From an uncultured Erythrobacter sp. (GTDB taxonomy: Bacteria > Pseudomonadota > Alphaproteobacteria > Sphingomonadales > Sphingomonadaceae): 64,000 bases of DNA. This document shows positions 54,626 to 63,114 of the stretch, one piece after another. The stretch spans positions 896,709 through 960,708 of the forward strand of contig NZ_CANMZM010000003.1 in the NCBI RefSeq assembly GCF_947502395.1, written 5' to 3'. The notes under the pieces were generated by a model that searched no databases, had not been told where the DNA came from, and saw nothing but the letters and a program-made list of their open reading frames with translations. A program made the position numbers and the translations under genes. The stretch's first letter is position 1; each line of letters begins with the position of its first letter.

Positions 54626-55072
54626 CTAACTGTAACTTGCATCAACTTCTGGTGCGTGCTGACCAAGCCATTCCAAGGCGTTCTGCACATCTGCTTCGGC
54701 AAGATCGTAGATGTCGTTCATCGCAATCAGCCGGTCACCTTTGAAACGCCAAAGGCTCTTCGCTGAAAAGTGGAGCAGAGGTTTGTCGCCCAATCGATAG
54801 ACACCCATGGCGCGTCCTGTGATTGCATCGGGCGCAAACTCGCGCACTCCGACACCGAACCACCATCTCTGGTCGAATTGCCGATCGAAGTTGGCGATCG
54901 ATTTCGCAAAACCCGCGAGCACGGTGTCACGCCCAGCAAGACTGCACGCAAAAGGTGCGCCCGACACTGTGTAAGTCACCTTGGGGTCAAGGAACGGCGC
55001 GAGCGCGTCCCAATCATCCGTTTCGACAGCCTCATCAAAGGCGGCAATCCATTCGCGCCATCTTGCAATCAT
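54626..55072 (-). CDS. NTF2/SnoaL-fold protein 2
   Basis: ATG at 55072 has GAGGAGC eight bases upstream and gives 148 residues. The fold starts MIARWREWIAAFDEAVETDD, then DALAPFLDPKVTYTVSGAPF and LAGRDTVLAGFAK. It is the first gene of the pair, divergent from an XRE/MmyB regulator that probably controls it. The pair may form a heterodimeric enzyme, which is inference. Confidence 0.8.
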   Translation of the reverse strand: MIARWREWIAAFDEAVETDDWDALAPFLDPKVTYTVSGAPFACSLAGRDTVLAGFAKSIANFDRQFDQRWWFGVGVREFAPDAITGRAMGVYRLGDKPLLHFSAKSLWRFKGDRLIAMNDIYDLAEADVQNALEWLGQHAPEVDASYS

Positions 55073-55134
55073 GTGTCTTGCTCCTCTTTTGTGGAGCTTC
55101 AATGCAATCAAGAAGTAATAGACACAATTACCTC

Positions 55135-55153
55135 AACGTCATAATGAGACGTT
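55135..55153. promoter_or_regulatory. Inverted repeat at the MmyB-type regulator start
   Basis: AACGTCATAATGAGACGTT has 6-bp perfect arms around seven bases and ends immediately before the ATG at 55154. It lies between divergent start sites and is a good candidate operator for the regulator. Confidence 0.45.
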
Positions 55154-55945
55154 ATGGGTTTTGGAGTCGTCCTCGCAAGATTACGCCGCGCACGCGGTTG
55201 GTCACAAGAAGAGCTCGCGCATAAAGCCGAGCTTTCTCAGCGGCATGTCAGCTTTCTTGAGACAGGGCGGTCGCAGCCGGGGCGGGCTGCCTTGGCCAAG
55301 TTGACGAAAGCTATGGCGCTAAAAGGGTGGGAGCAACGTTCGTTGATGCGGTCATTGACAGATGAGCCTGAACGCCCGCAGCCTGAAAGAGCGCCCACCG
55401 CCTTACCGGAAGGGTTTCTGGAGAGACTATCGATCTGGCCAGCATGCACCTTCAAGTCAGACGGATCGCTGGTGCAAAGCAATACGGCGCTCGACACGCT
55501 CCTCGACTATGCGTCTGGTGGCAAGGATTTATGGGGCGCAACTGCGGCCGTTGGCGTCCCGAACCTGTATGACCTCGTGTTTCATCCCAAGGGATTGATC
55601 CGTTGGATGATAAATCCAGAAGCGGTCATCCCCGAAACGCTTAGGCGCCTGAGGATCGAAGCCTCTCACAAGCCAACTTTGAACAAAGCGCTTTCGCGTT
55701 TTGAGGGGTATCCCAGCGTTCAAAAATGGGGGGCAGGGCTGGGCGATCCGCCTGCGGTTTTGGCCGAAGCTTATCGCTTACCAATGGGTAAGACGCTCAC
55801 CGTTGTTTCTGTTCTATCGTCGATTGCGTCGCCGGGAGAATATGATTTGGCCTCTCTGAGGATTGAGACCTTCGTGCCCGCCGATGGCGAAAGCGCTAAG
55901 CTTCTTAGCTCTCTCGCTCGTCCAACCACTCTTCCAGCCATTTGA
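55154..55945 (+). CDS. XRE regulator with MmyB-like ligand domain
   Basis: The 263-residue protein starts with an XRE domain ([40 protein letters not shown]). The C-terminal two thirds are the MmyB-like domain, with [20 protein letters not shown] and [16 protein letters not shown]. That domain has a PAS-like fold and binds fatty-acid-type ligands in known structures. It is divergent from the NTF2-like pair. Its end overlaps the convergent accC stop by 41 bp. Confidence 0.87.
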   Translation: MGFGVVLARLRRARGWSQEELAHKAELSQRHVSFLETGRSQPGRAALAKLTKAMALKGWEQRSLMRSLTDEPERPQPERAPTALPEGFLERLSIWPACTFKSDGSLVQSNTALDTLLDYASGGKDLWGATAAVGVPNLYDLVFHPKGLIRWMINPEAVIPETLRRLRIEASHKPTLNKALSRFEGYPSVQKWGAGLGDPPAVLAEAYRLPMGKTLTVVSVLSSIASPGEYDLASLRIETFVPADGESAKLLSSLARPTTLPAI

Positions 55946-57254
55946 TCGAATAATCGCCGTGGAGGACATCGGTCTGTTTGAGCAATTCCTGATGCAGTGG
56001 GATGTTCGTTTTGACGCCTTCGACGACCATCTCTTCCAATGCACGGCGCAGGCGCATGATGCAGCCTTCACGATCGCGGCCATAGACGATCAGCTTAGCG
56101 ATCATGGAATCGTAGTAGGGCGGGATCGAATATCCGGCGTAGAGTCCTGAATCGACGCGCACATGCATACCACCAGCCGGGTGGTAATATGTGACCTTGC
56201 CCGGTGACGGTGCGAAGGTGAACGGGTCTTCTGCATTGATCCGGCATTCAATCGCGTGTCCGCGGAATTCGAGGTCTTCCTGAGCGACAGACAAGAGCTT
56301 TCCAGCCGCAATGCGGATTTGTTCGCGCACCAGGTCAACACCGGTAATCGCCTCGGTAACAGGGTGCTCCACCTGAAGCCTTGTGTTCATTTCGATGAAG
56401 TAGAATTCACCGTTTTCCCAAAGGAATTCAATCGTGCCTGCCCCGCGATAGGCCATGTCACGCATCGCTTTGGAGCAAACCTCGCCCATGCGCATGCGCT
56501 CTTCATCGTCGATGATGGGAGAAGGTGCCTCTTCAAGAACCTTTTGGTGGCGGCGTTGGAGCGAGCAATCGCGCTCACCCAGATGGATAGCGTTGCCATT
56601 GCCATCGCCGAACACCTGAAATTCGATGTGGCGCGGATTGCCGAGGTATTTCTCAATATAAACGGTCGCATCACCGAATGCGGCTTTCGCCTCGCTTCCA
56701 GCCTGCTTCATCAGCGTCTCGAGTTGGTCCTCGCTCTCGCACACTTTCATGCCGCGACCACCGCCGCCAGACGCAGCTTTGATGATTACCGGATAGCCCA
56801 CTTCGCGAGCCACCCGCTTACCTACTTCTGGATCATCGATTGCGCCATCTGAACCCGGAACCAACGGAAGGCCCAAGTCACCAGCGGTTTTCTTTGCCTG
56901 AACCTTGTCGCCCATTGTGACGATATGCTCAGGCTTGGGCCCTATCCACGCAATGTCATGCGCTTCAACGATTTCCGCAAACTTGGCGTTTTCCGATAGG
57001 AAGCCATAGCCAGGGTGAATGGCATCGCATCCGGCGACCTCAGCAGCCGAGATAATCGCAGCATGGTTTAAGTAGCTATCAGTCGCCGCTGGTGGGCCAA
57101 TGCAGACCGCGTGATCCGCCAGCCGCACGTGCATTGCATCGGCATCAGCAGTGGAGTGCACCGCGACCGTCTCAATTCCCATTTCATGGGCCGCCCGGTG
57201 GATGCGCAGCGCGATTTCGCCGCGATTGGCGATCAAGATGCGTTTAATGCTCAT
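55905..57254 (-). CDS. accC: Acetyl-CoA carboxylase biotin carboxylase subunit
   Basis: The 449-residue protein has the full ATP-grasp layout: an N-terminal Rossmann part ([20 protein letters not shown]), the glycine-rich [11 protein letters not shown] loop near 162-172, and [13 protein letters not shown] near 287-299. It carboxylates biotin on AccB with bicarbonate and ATP, the first step of fatty acid synthesis. It follows accB by 15 bp in the aroQ-accB-accC operon. Its C-terminal end overlaps the convergent XRE gene by 41 bp. Confidence 0.95.
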   Translation of the reverse strand: MSIKRILIANRGEIALRIHRAAHEMGIETVAVHSTADADAMHVRLADHAVCIGPPAATDSYLNHAAIISAAEVAGCDAIHPGYGFLSENAKFAEIVEAHDIAWIGPKPEHIVTMGDKVQAKKTAGDLGLPLVPGSDGAIDDPEVGKRVAREVGYPVIIKAASGGGGRGMKVCESEDQLETLMKQAGSEAKAAFGDATVYIEKYLGNPRHIEFQVFGDGNGNAIHLGERDCSLQRRHQKVLEEAPSPIIDDEERMRMGEVCSKAMRDMAYRGAGTIEFLWENGEFYFIEMNTRLQVEHPVTEAITGVDLVREQIRIAAGKLLSVAQEDLEFRGHAIECRINAEDPFTFAPSPGKVTYYHPAGGMHVRVDSGLYAGYSIPPYYDSMIAKLIVYGRDREGCIMRLRRALEEMVVEGVKTNIPLHQELLKQTDVLHGDYSIKWLEEWLDERES

Positions 57255-57269
57255 GCGTCTCTCGCCCGC

Positions 57270-57761
57270 TTAGCCAATCACGACGAGCGGTTGATCAAAT
57301 TCAACCGGCTGCGCGTTTTCGATGAGGATCGCCTTGATCGTACCCGCTTTGTCGGCAGTGATCGGATTCATGACCTTCATAGCTTCGACAATCAGAAGTG
57401 TATCGCCTTCACCAACGCTGTCGCCGACTTTGACGAAATTGGGTGCGCCAGGTTCCGCGGCGAGATAGGCCGTGCCCACCATCGGGGATTTTAGCGCGTC
57501 AGCGTGATCGTCCGCAGGAGGCGCAGCCGGGGCGGGGGCCGTCGGAGGCGCCGCCGTTGCCGGCGTGACCGGAGCCGATGCTGCAGGAGCAGCCGCAACA
57601 CCGGCGACAACGCCGCCGCGTGCCACGCGGATCTTGCGATTATCGTCTTCAACTTCGATTTCAGTAAGACCGGTCTCGTTGAGAAGTTCCGCGAGTTCGC
57701 GGACAAGACTGGTGTCGATATTCATGCCGGACTTGCCAGCGTTAGGCTTTTTGTCAGCCAT
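57270..57761 (-). CDS. accB: Biotin carboxyl carrier protein
   Basis: The 163-residue protein has the typical three parts: an N-terminal domain, a Pro/Ala linker (about 55-90) and a biotinyl domain with the motif VEAMKVMNP, Lys129 being biotinylated. It carries the carboxyl-biotin between AccC and AccA/D. The start follows AGAGGGAACGA. It lies between aroQ and accC in an operon. Confidence 0.95.
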   Translation of the reverse strand: MADKKPNAGKSGMNIDTSLVRELAELLNETGLTEIEVEDDNRKIRVARGGVVAGVAAAPAASAPVTPATAAPPTAPAPAAPPADDHADALKSPMVGTAYLAAEPGAPNFVKVGDSVGEGDTLLIVEAMKVMNPITADKAGTIKAILIENAQPVEFDQPLVVIG

Positions 57762-57865
57762 TCGTTCCCTCTAAAGGTGACCCCGTTCAGACCCGCGTGC
57801 CTATTCACCCCAATTGTGGCTGGCAAGTGGCAATCGGCAGAGGATGCGAAAGTTTCTTGGCAAAA

Positions 57866-58306
57866 TCACACTTCGCCCGACGTTACAGCCTCGAGTGCAA
57901 TGCGATAGGACTCGGGGCCATGCCCCTCGACCGTCTTGGCCGAAGCCATGCCGATAAAGGAGATGTGACGAAACTCCTCGCGCGTTTTGGGATTGGAAAG
58001 ATGAACCTCGACAACCGGTGTGGTGATCGCTTTGATCGCATCAAGCAGCGCGATGGATGTGTGCGTGTAGGCCGCCGCATTGAGCAATACCGCGCGAGCG
58101 CCTTCAGCCTGCGCTTCGTGAAGCCAATCGACCAGCATGCCTTCGTGATTGGTCTGACGCATGTCGATGGTAAGCCCGTGTTCGCGCGCCTGATCCTCAA
58201 GCATTCCAGCAATTTCATCGAGAGTCGTGTGCCCGTAAATCTCTGGTTCGCGCAGACCAAGAAGGTTCAGGTTCGGTCCGTTGAGGACATAGACTGTGTT
58301 GCTCAT
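57866..58306 (-). CDS. aroQ: Type II 3-dehydroquinate dehydratase
   Basis: The 146-residue protein starts with VYVLNGPNLNLLGLREPEIYG, with the catalytic Tyr24 in the lid loop. QTNHEGMLVDWLHEA follows. The active-site His lies in SNPKTREEFRH. It converts 3-dehydroquinate to 3-dehydroshikimate. As in other alphaproteobacteria it is the first gene of aroQ-accB-accC, with 104 bp to accB. Confidence 0.95.
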   Translation of the reverse strand: MSNTVYVLNGPNLNLLGLREPEIYGHTTLDEIAGMLEDQAREHGLTIDMRQTNHEGMLVDWLHEAQAEGARAVLLNAAAYTHTSIALLDAIKAITTPVVEVHLSNPKTREEFRHISFIGMASAKTVEGHGPESYRIALEAVTSGEV

Positions 58307-58420
58307 GTCGCGAGCGATAGCCGCTATTTCCTGTGCCGGAAAGCGCGGGGTAGAGACAATGTTCTGGTCGCCATATTTTGACCTCGATCAATTCCGCGGC
58401 TGGAGTTCTTACCGCTTGCT

Positions 58421-58467
58421 TTTAATTTGATGTCAAACTATCTGATATAGTTAGATATCAAATTAAA
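58421..58467. promoter_or_regulatory. Long inverted repeat, likely MarR operator
   Basis: Arms 58421-58441 and 58447-58467 are 21 bp each and complementary at about 18 positions, with a 5-bp spacer. It is AT-rich and lies 11 bp before the ATG at 58478. Since a MarR-family gene follows the nitroreductase, this is its probable site. TATAGT at 58446-58451 could be the -10. Confidence 0.65.
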
Positions 58468-58477
58468 GGATGGATTG

Positions 58478-59614
58478 ATGCAGAGACGTGCGGTTTTGGC
58501 AGCAGGCTTGGGAGGGTTCGGTTTGATCGCGGCAGGGGGCACCTGGCGGGTCACGCGAATGCCTGACAGCGCCTTCGAGCCCTGGTCAGTAGGTGATATC
58601 AATCTGCAGGACATTCGTTTGCACGCATTCCGCCACGCAATCCTCGCGCCCAATCCTCACAACCGGCAACCATGGCTGATCGAACTGGTTGGGGAGAATG
58701 AGGCGATCCTCTCCTGCGACCTTGCCAAGCGGCTTCCTGTAACCGACCCCTTTGATCGCCAGATTACGATTGGCTTTGGAACCTTCCTTGAGATCGCCCG
58801 GATCGCCGCAGCAGAAAAAGGGATCGCGTTAGAGGCTGAAATGTTCCCTGACGGCGAAGCTTATCCGAGGCTCGATACGAGACCTATTGCTCGGATCAAA
58901 TTCGGCGAGGAGGGCAGTGCAGAACCTGATCCGCTATTCGGTGCAATTGTGCATCGTCGTTCAAACAAGCAAGTTTATGACCTTTCACGCAAGGTCGAAA
59001 CCCGATTACTCGACGTGGTAGTTGGATCTGGGGGTGCAGGGACAAATGATCCGGCATGCATTGCCGAATTGCGCAACGAGATTCTGAGCGCGATCAGCAT
59101 CGAGATGACCACCGTAGAACCTCACATGGAGAGCGTTGAATTGATGCGGATCGGTTATCGGGAAATCGCAGCGAACCCCGACGGCATCAGTCTATCTGGG
59201 CCGATGATCGAAGCAGCGCTTCTCGCAGGTCAGATTAGCCGGGAGCAGCTTGCTGATATGAACAGCAGCACTTTTAAGACAGGGCTCGACCAAATGAACG
59301 AAACATATGGATCAGTACCCGCGCTCATCTGGATCACGACCCCTTCCAATACTCGCGCAGACCAGATTGAAGCCGGTCGCCAATATGTCCGGGCCAATCT
59401 GCAAGCCGCCGCGTTGGGCCTTGCGATGCATCCCATGAGTCAGAGCCTGCAAGAATACGAAGAGGTTTCAGAGAATTTCGGCGCGGTGCATCGTCTAATT
59501 GGGGCGAGCGGCGACGAGCGAATTCAAATGCTCGCACGAGTCGGCTATGGTGTTAGCATCGAACCGAGCCCACGTTGGCCAGTTGAAAAATTTGTGAGAC
59601 TCAGAAGCACCTAA
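58478..59614 (+). CDS. Acg-like nitroreductase-family flavoprotein with signal
   Basis: ATG at 58478 follows AAAGGA (8 bp away) and gives 378 residues. The N terminus is MQRRAVLAAGLGGFGLIAAG, twin-arginine-like with a hydrophobic stretch. NPHNRQPWLIELVG near 65-78 is the FMN-phosphate motif of the Acg/nitroreductase group. The second half repeats the fold. Relatives bind FMN in unclear reactions. A MarR-type regulator follows 2 bp later. Confidence 0.78.
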   Translation: MQRRAVLAAGLGGFGLIAAGGTWRVTRMPDSAFEPWSVGDINLQDIRLHAFRHAILAPNPHNRQPWLIELVGENEAILSCDLAKRLPVTDPFDRQITIGFGTFLEIARIAAAEKGIALEAEMFPDGEAYPRLDTRPIARIKFGEEGSAEPDPLFGAIVHRRSNKQVYDLSRKVETRLLDVVVGSGGAGTNDPACIAELRNEILSAISIEMTTVEPHMESVELMRIGYREIAANPDGISLSGPMIEAALLAGQISREQLADMNSSTFKTGLDQMNETYGSVPALIWITTPSNTRADQIEAGRQYVRANLQAAALGLAMHPMSQSLQEYEEVSENFGAVHRLIGASGDERIQMLARVGYGVSIEPSPRWPVEKFVRLRST

Positions 59615-59616
59615 GA

Positions 59617-60060
59617 ATGTCAGACCGCGCCTCCCTGTTCGCACTTTTCAATGAAATTGCGATCATCAACCAGCTCGCAAACACGGCCTTTGCGTCGGTC
59701 CTTCCTGCAGGCATGACGCTGGCGCAATTTGGTGTCCTCAATCACTTTGTCCGATTGGATCCGGGTGCGGTGCCGCCCAAAGATTTGGCCAGCGCGTTTC
59801 AGGTGACGCGCGCAACCATGACCAGTACTTTGACCCGGATGGAGCGTTCAGAGCTTGTTGAAATTGTGCCCAACCCAGACGACGGACGTGGGAAGCTGGT
59901 CTCGATCACCGCTGAAGGGCGAGAGATGCGCGAGCAATGCATCATGCGCCTTCAAGAGCCCATGAAAGAGGCGGAACAGGTGGTAGATGTGGAAGAAGTC
60001 GAAACCTTGCTGCCCCATCTCACATCGCTCCGGTCCAAACTGGACAACTTAAGAGACTAG
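59617..60060 (+). CDS. MarR-family regulator
   Basis: The 147-residue protein has the winged helix: LNHFVRLDPGAVPPKDLASA, FQVTRATMTSTLTRMERSEL and the wing DDGRGKLVSITAEGREM. MarR proteins typically repress an adjacent gene until a phenolic or redox ligand binds. It likely binds the repeat at 58421-58467 upstream of the nitroreductase and so controls its own operon. Confidence 0.9.
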   Translation: MSDRASLFALFNEIAIINQLANTAFASVLPAGMTLAQFGVLNHFVRLDPGAVPPKDLASAFQVTRATMTSTLTRMERSELVEIVPNPDDGRGKLVSITAEGREMREQCIMRLQEPMKEAEQVVDVEEVETLLPHLTSLRSKLDNLRD

Positions 60061-60200
60061 GCGAGAGCCTTTCGCGCTTTTCTGAGGCGCTCGGTCGAGC
60101 TTCAGCCTTTCTTGCGCACATCTGGCATTCACAACTGCGTAAGGTCCAGGTGGGATGAAATGCGAGGCTAATGGGCCCGCGCTGCCTCGCATTGTGCCGA

Positions 60201-60237
60201 TTGACCGTCATATTGAAATGTAATAATGTAATTACAT
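60201..60237 (+). promoter_or_regulatory. Promoter and ArsR operator candidate
   Basis: TTGACC (60201-60206) and TAATGT (60224-60229) are 17 bp apart. The palindrome ATGTAATTACAT at 60226-60237 overlaps the -10 and the ATG at 60236. Transcription would start at about the start codon, giving a leaderless mRNA, and the repressor would block RNA polymerase directly. Confidence 0.65.
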
Positions 60238-60583
60238 GATTACCGAATCGGGCATGGATAATGTTTTCCAGGCGCTCGCGCATGAAACACGGCGTTCGAT
60301 CCTGGATCGCCTTCGTGGGCAGCCGGGTCTTGCGGTGGGAGAACTAGCGAGCGGTTTCGACGTGAGCCGCATCGCCATCATGCAGCATCTCAGGGTGCTT
60401 GAGCAGGCGGGCCTTATCGTCAGTGAGAAGCAAGGGCGCTCGCGCCGATTATACCTAAACGCTGTCCCGATTCAGCAAATTCATGAGCGGTGGACCGACG
60501 AATACAGCAAGCATTTTGCCTCACGTCTCACCGCCATCAAACAAGCCGCCGAGAGTGCGGTCAAGAGGGAAGGGAACACATGA
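60236..60583 (+). CDS. ArsR-family winged-helix regulator
   Basis: The 115-residue protein has the ArsR/SmtB domain: MDNVFQALAHETRRSILDRL, GELASGFDVSRIAIMQHLR, and the wing GRSRRLYLNAVPI. It lacks the metal-box Cys residues, so it is not a metal sensor; ArsR proteins paired with SRPBCC proteins are a known pattern. ATG 60236 or 60254 is the start. The stop overlaps the SRPBCC start by 4 bp. Confidence 0.9.
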   Translation: MITESGMDNVFQALAHETRRSILDRLRGQPGLAVGELASGFDVSRIAIMQHLRVLEQAGLIVSEKQGRSRRLYLNAVPIQQIHERWTDEYSKHFASRLTAIKQAAESAVKREGNT

Positions 60584-61125
60584 CCACTGAACAAGCGCAG
60601 GCCGACAAGGCGGTTTATCAGGTTTATATCGAGGCACCGATTGAGAAGGTTTGGAACGAGTTGGTCAAAACCGACGATATGCTCCCCTTTTTCTTCGGGT
60701 CTGTTTGCAAAACCAAAAATGGACTGGCGGTCGGCGAGCCAATGGCGATGGAGACGACCAATGGGAAGTACCGAAGCGTTGTAGGCACTGTGCTCGAATT
60801 TGATCCGCCCAACCGGTACTCTCACACCTTCAAATTTACGGGGTATGATGATCCGCCATGCACAGTTACCTATGAGCTCAAGTCGGTCGAAGGCGGCACC
60901 CGGTTCTCTCTCATCACAACGAATGTTCCAGCCGGCACCAAGACTGAAAAAGGCATGGCACAAGGCGGTAATTTCATCGTCAAAACGTTCAAATCGGTGG
61001 TGGAGACTGGCGGGCCTGGCTTTGGAACGCGGTTGATGCTGGGCGTGATGGGCCTTGCCCAACCGTTTACGCCAAAACAATGTTGTTCAGAGCTTTGGTC
61101 ATTTGACCGCATTCGCGATCTTTAA
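60580..61125 (+). CDS. SRPBCC/AHSA1-type protein
   Basis: ATG at 60580 overlaps the ArsR stop (ATGA) and gives 181 residues. The fold starts VYQVYIEAPIEKVWNELVKT and continues KYRSVVGTVLEFDPPNRYSH and VTYELKSVEGGTRFSL, as in AHSA1/START-like proteins. It binds a hydrophobic ligand in a cavity. It is co-transcribed with the regulator, suggesting its ligand is related to the inducer. Confidence 0.85.
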   Translation: MTTEQAQADKAVYQVYIEAPIEKVWNELVKTDDMLPFFFGSVCKTKNGLAVGEPMAMETTNGKYRSVVGTVLEFDPPNRYSHTFKFTGYDDPPCTVTYELKSVEGGTRFSLITTNVPAGTKTEKGMAQGGNFIVKTFKSVVETGGPGFGTRLMLGVMGLAQPFTPKQCCSELWSFDRIRDL

Positions 61126-61137
61126 GGGGGAATTTCA

Positions 61138-61680
61138 ATGAGCTCACCAGACGATCAACTCGCAACCATGCTGAAAAATATCCCTGAGAAGACGGGGAAA
61201 CCGCTGAGCGATTGGATTAAACTCATCGCGTCAACTGGTCATGAAAAGCACGGGGCGATCCTGAAGTTTCTTAAGGAAGAGCATGGTGTCAGCCACGGCT
61301 TCGCCAATTTGATCGCCAGCAAATCGCGCGAAACAGGCGAGGAAGTCGATCTTGTTGCGGCGCAATATTCTGGTCCGAAGGAGGCGCTGCGACTGCTGTA
61401 TGAAGAGATCGTGAGCTTCTCAGAAGGACTGGGATCAGATGTCGAGATCGCGCCCAAGAAAGCGAGCGTAAGCCTGCGCAGGAAAAAGCAGTTTGCGCTC
61501 ATCACCCCGGCGACCAAGACCCGGATTGACCTTGGTCTCTCACTGAAGGGTGAAGAACCCGCGGGGCGGCTTGAGACATACAATGCGATGTGCAGTCACC
61601 GGATACGATTGGAAAGCGCAGCGGATTTCGACGACGAGGTAAAGCGCTGGATGAAAGAAGCCTACTCGCGTTCAGGCTGA
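61138..61680 (+). CDS. DUF4287/DUF5655-domain protein
   Basis: The 180-residue protein has the DUF4287 start (ATMLKNIPEKTGKPLSDWIK, HGAILKFLKEEHGVSHGFAN) followed by DUF5655 (EALRLLYEEIVSFSEGLGSD, QFALITPATKTRIDLGLSLK). Function unknown. It follows the SRPBCC gene by 12 bp with GGGGGAA before the ATG, so the three genes are one operon. Confidence 0.85.
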   Translation: MSSPDDQLATMLKNIPEKTGKPLSDWIKLIASTGHEKHGAILKFLKEEHGVSHGFANLIASKSRETGEEVDLVAAQYSGPKEALRLLYEEIVSFSEGLGSDVEIAPKKASVSLRRKKQFALITPATKTRIDLGLSLKGEEPAGRLETYNAMCSHRIRLESAADFDDEVKRWMKEAYSRSG

Positions 61681-61703
61681 TAAAAGCTCCGAGGGCTGCG
61701 AGC

Positions 61704-62117
61704 CTACTTATCGACACCCTTCACTTTGCCCCACTGCCGGGCAGCTGTGTAGCCGAGGTAGCCGGTTCCAAACAGCGCATAAAGTGGTTCAGGAAGGCCC
61801 GAGAGATAAGCGTTCATTCCGCTCGCAATATCCTTTGCAGCGTCCGGATTGAATGCACTCAGAAGGCCCATGGGGAGGGCGGTCAAGATCAGCACATACA
61901 TGACATAGAGAAAGCTTGGTCGCGCTCTGCTGGTCCAAGGATCTTTGGAATTGGCTTCGGCGACAATGGCTTGGAGGCGCGCCTCGACCATTTCCATTTC
62001 CTGCGTGCCTTCAAGTTTAATAAGCTCAAGCTGCGCTTTAGCCCGCGCTTCTTTGTCAGGGATAATCTTGTCGAGCAGTTTGGTGATCGGGCCGATCAGC
62101 GAATTGAGAAGTCCCAT
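61704..62117 (-). CDS. GTA-type 3TM holin-family protein
   Basis: ATG at 62117 gives 137 residues. An amphipathic N terminus (MGLLNSLIGPITKLLDKIIP) precedes an Ala/Glu/Lys coiled helix and two or three hydrophobic helices (ARPSFLYVMYVLILTALPMG, LSGLPEPLYALFGTGYLGYT). The pattern matches the 3TM holin of gene transfer agents. No GTA structural genes lie near. It may act in release of GTA-like particles or be an unrelated membrane protein. Confidence 0.75.
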   Translation of the reverse strand: MGLLNSLIGPITKLLDKIIPDKEARAKAQLELIKLEGTQEMEMVEARLQAIVAEANSKDPWTSRARPSFLYVMYVLILTALPMGLLSAFNPDAAKDIASGMNAYLSGLPEPLYALFGTGYLGYTAARQWGKVKGVDK

Positions 62118-62199
62118 GAATGCGCACTCCATTATTGCGAATCGCGCCCTGACTAACCACATTGGCTCATGTAGGAAAATCCGATAACCAATAAGGGTG

Positions 62200-63081
62200 T
62201 TATTCGCCTGCCTCAGCCAATAAGCGCTCAGCCAGCGCCAAGTGCGGGCGATCGATCATTGCACCATCAAGCTGAAGCGCGCCCGCCGTCGGGTTCTCGG
62301 CAAAGGCCTGAACAATGTCGCGGGCGTGTGCAATTTCCTCTGCACCCGGCGTAAATGCTGCGTTGATCGGAGCGACTTGCGCAGGGTGGATCGCCAGCAT
62401 CCCACGAAACCCTTGTGCTCGAACCCGGCGCGCACGCGTTTCCAGGGCCTCAAGATCGCGAAACTCGGGCTGCACCGTCTCAAGCGGCATCACCCCGGCC
62501 TTGATCGCACCTAGGAGACAAAGGCTGCGCGCCATCTCGAACACATGGCTGTATTCGCCATCCGGCCCGCGCTGTTCGCTTGCGCCCAGCTCGCTGGATA
62601 AATCTTCGGCGCCCCAGCTCATCGCGGCCAGACGCGGTGCGCCGTCGTATGTGCCTGTGGTAAACATCGCGGCAGCGGTCTCGGTGACGAGAGCAGCGAC
62701 TTTGGTAGAGCCAGGTGCAATACCAGCTGCTTCTTCCCGCGGGGTGACCATTGCGTCGAGCGTGGTAACGTCGTGCCCGCCTTCTGCTTTGGGCAAAAAT
62801 AGTCCACCCGGACCGGCAGAGATCACAGCATCGAGATCATCCTCGGTCCAATGGCCGGAAAGTGGATTGACCCTGACCCACACACGGGCTCTGTCAGGAG
62901 CAGAGGCGATGGCGTGGGCGACCATCTTGCGGGCATCGGCCTTGCGATCAGGCACTACCGAATCTTCAAGATCAAGCAGGGCAATATCGGCCTCGCTCGC
63001 GATGGCCTTACCCATTTTCTTTTCGCTGTCGCCCGGTGCAAACAGCCAGCTGCGCATTGTGATCTGTGGGGCGTTGCTCAT
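62200..63081 (-). CDS. CoA ester lyase (CitE-like)
   Basis: The 293-residue protein is a HpcH/HpaI-type TIM barrel of the CitE branch: SWLFAPGDSEKKMGKAI, DIALLDLEDSVVPDRKADAR (metal ligands), WVRVNPLSGHWTEDDLDAVI. Relatives cleave malyl-, citramalyl- or beta-methylmalyl-CoA. The substrate cannot be told from sequence. It is transcribed after the TonB-dependent receptor gene on the same strand, with a 33-bp gap. Confidence 0.85.
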   Translation of the reverse strand: MSNAPQITMRSWLFAPGDSEKKMGKAIASEADIALLDLEDSVVPDRKADARKMVAHAIASAPDRARVWVRVNPLSGHWTEDDLDAVISAGPGGLFLPKAEGGHDVTTLDAMVTPREEAAGIAPGSTKVAALVTETAAAMFTTGTYDGAPRLAAMSWGAEDLSSELGASEQRGPDGEYSHVFEMARSLCLLGAIKAGVMPLETVQPEFRDLEALETRARRVRAQGFRGMLAIHPAQVAPINAAFTPGAEEIAHARDIVQAFAENPTAGALQLDGAMIDRPHLALAERLLAEAGE

Positions 63082-63114
63082 GTCTGATCCTCTCTTACCG
63101 CTTCGGTAAGGCGC

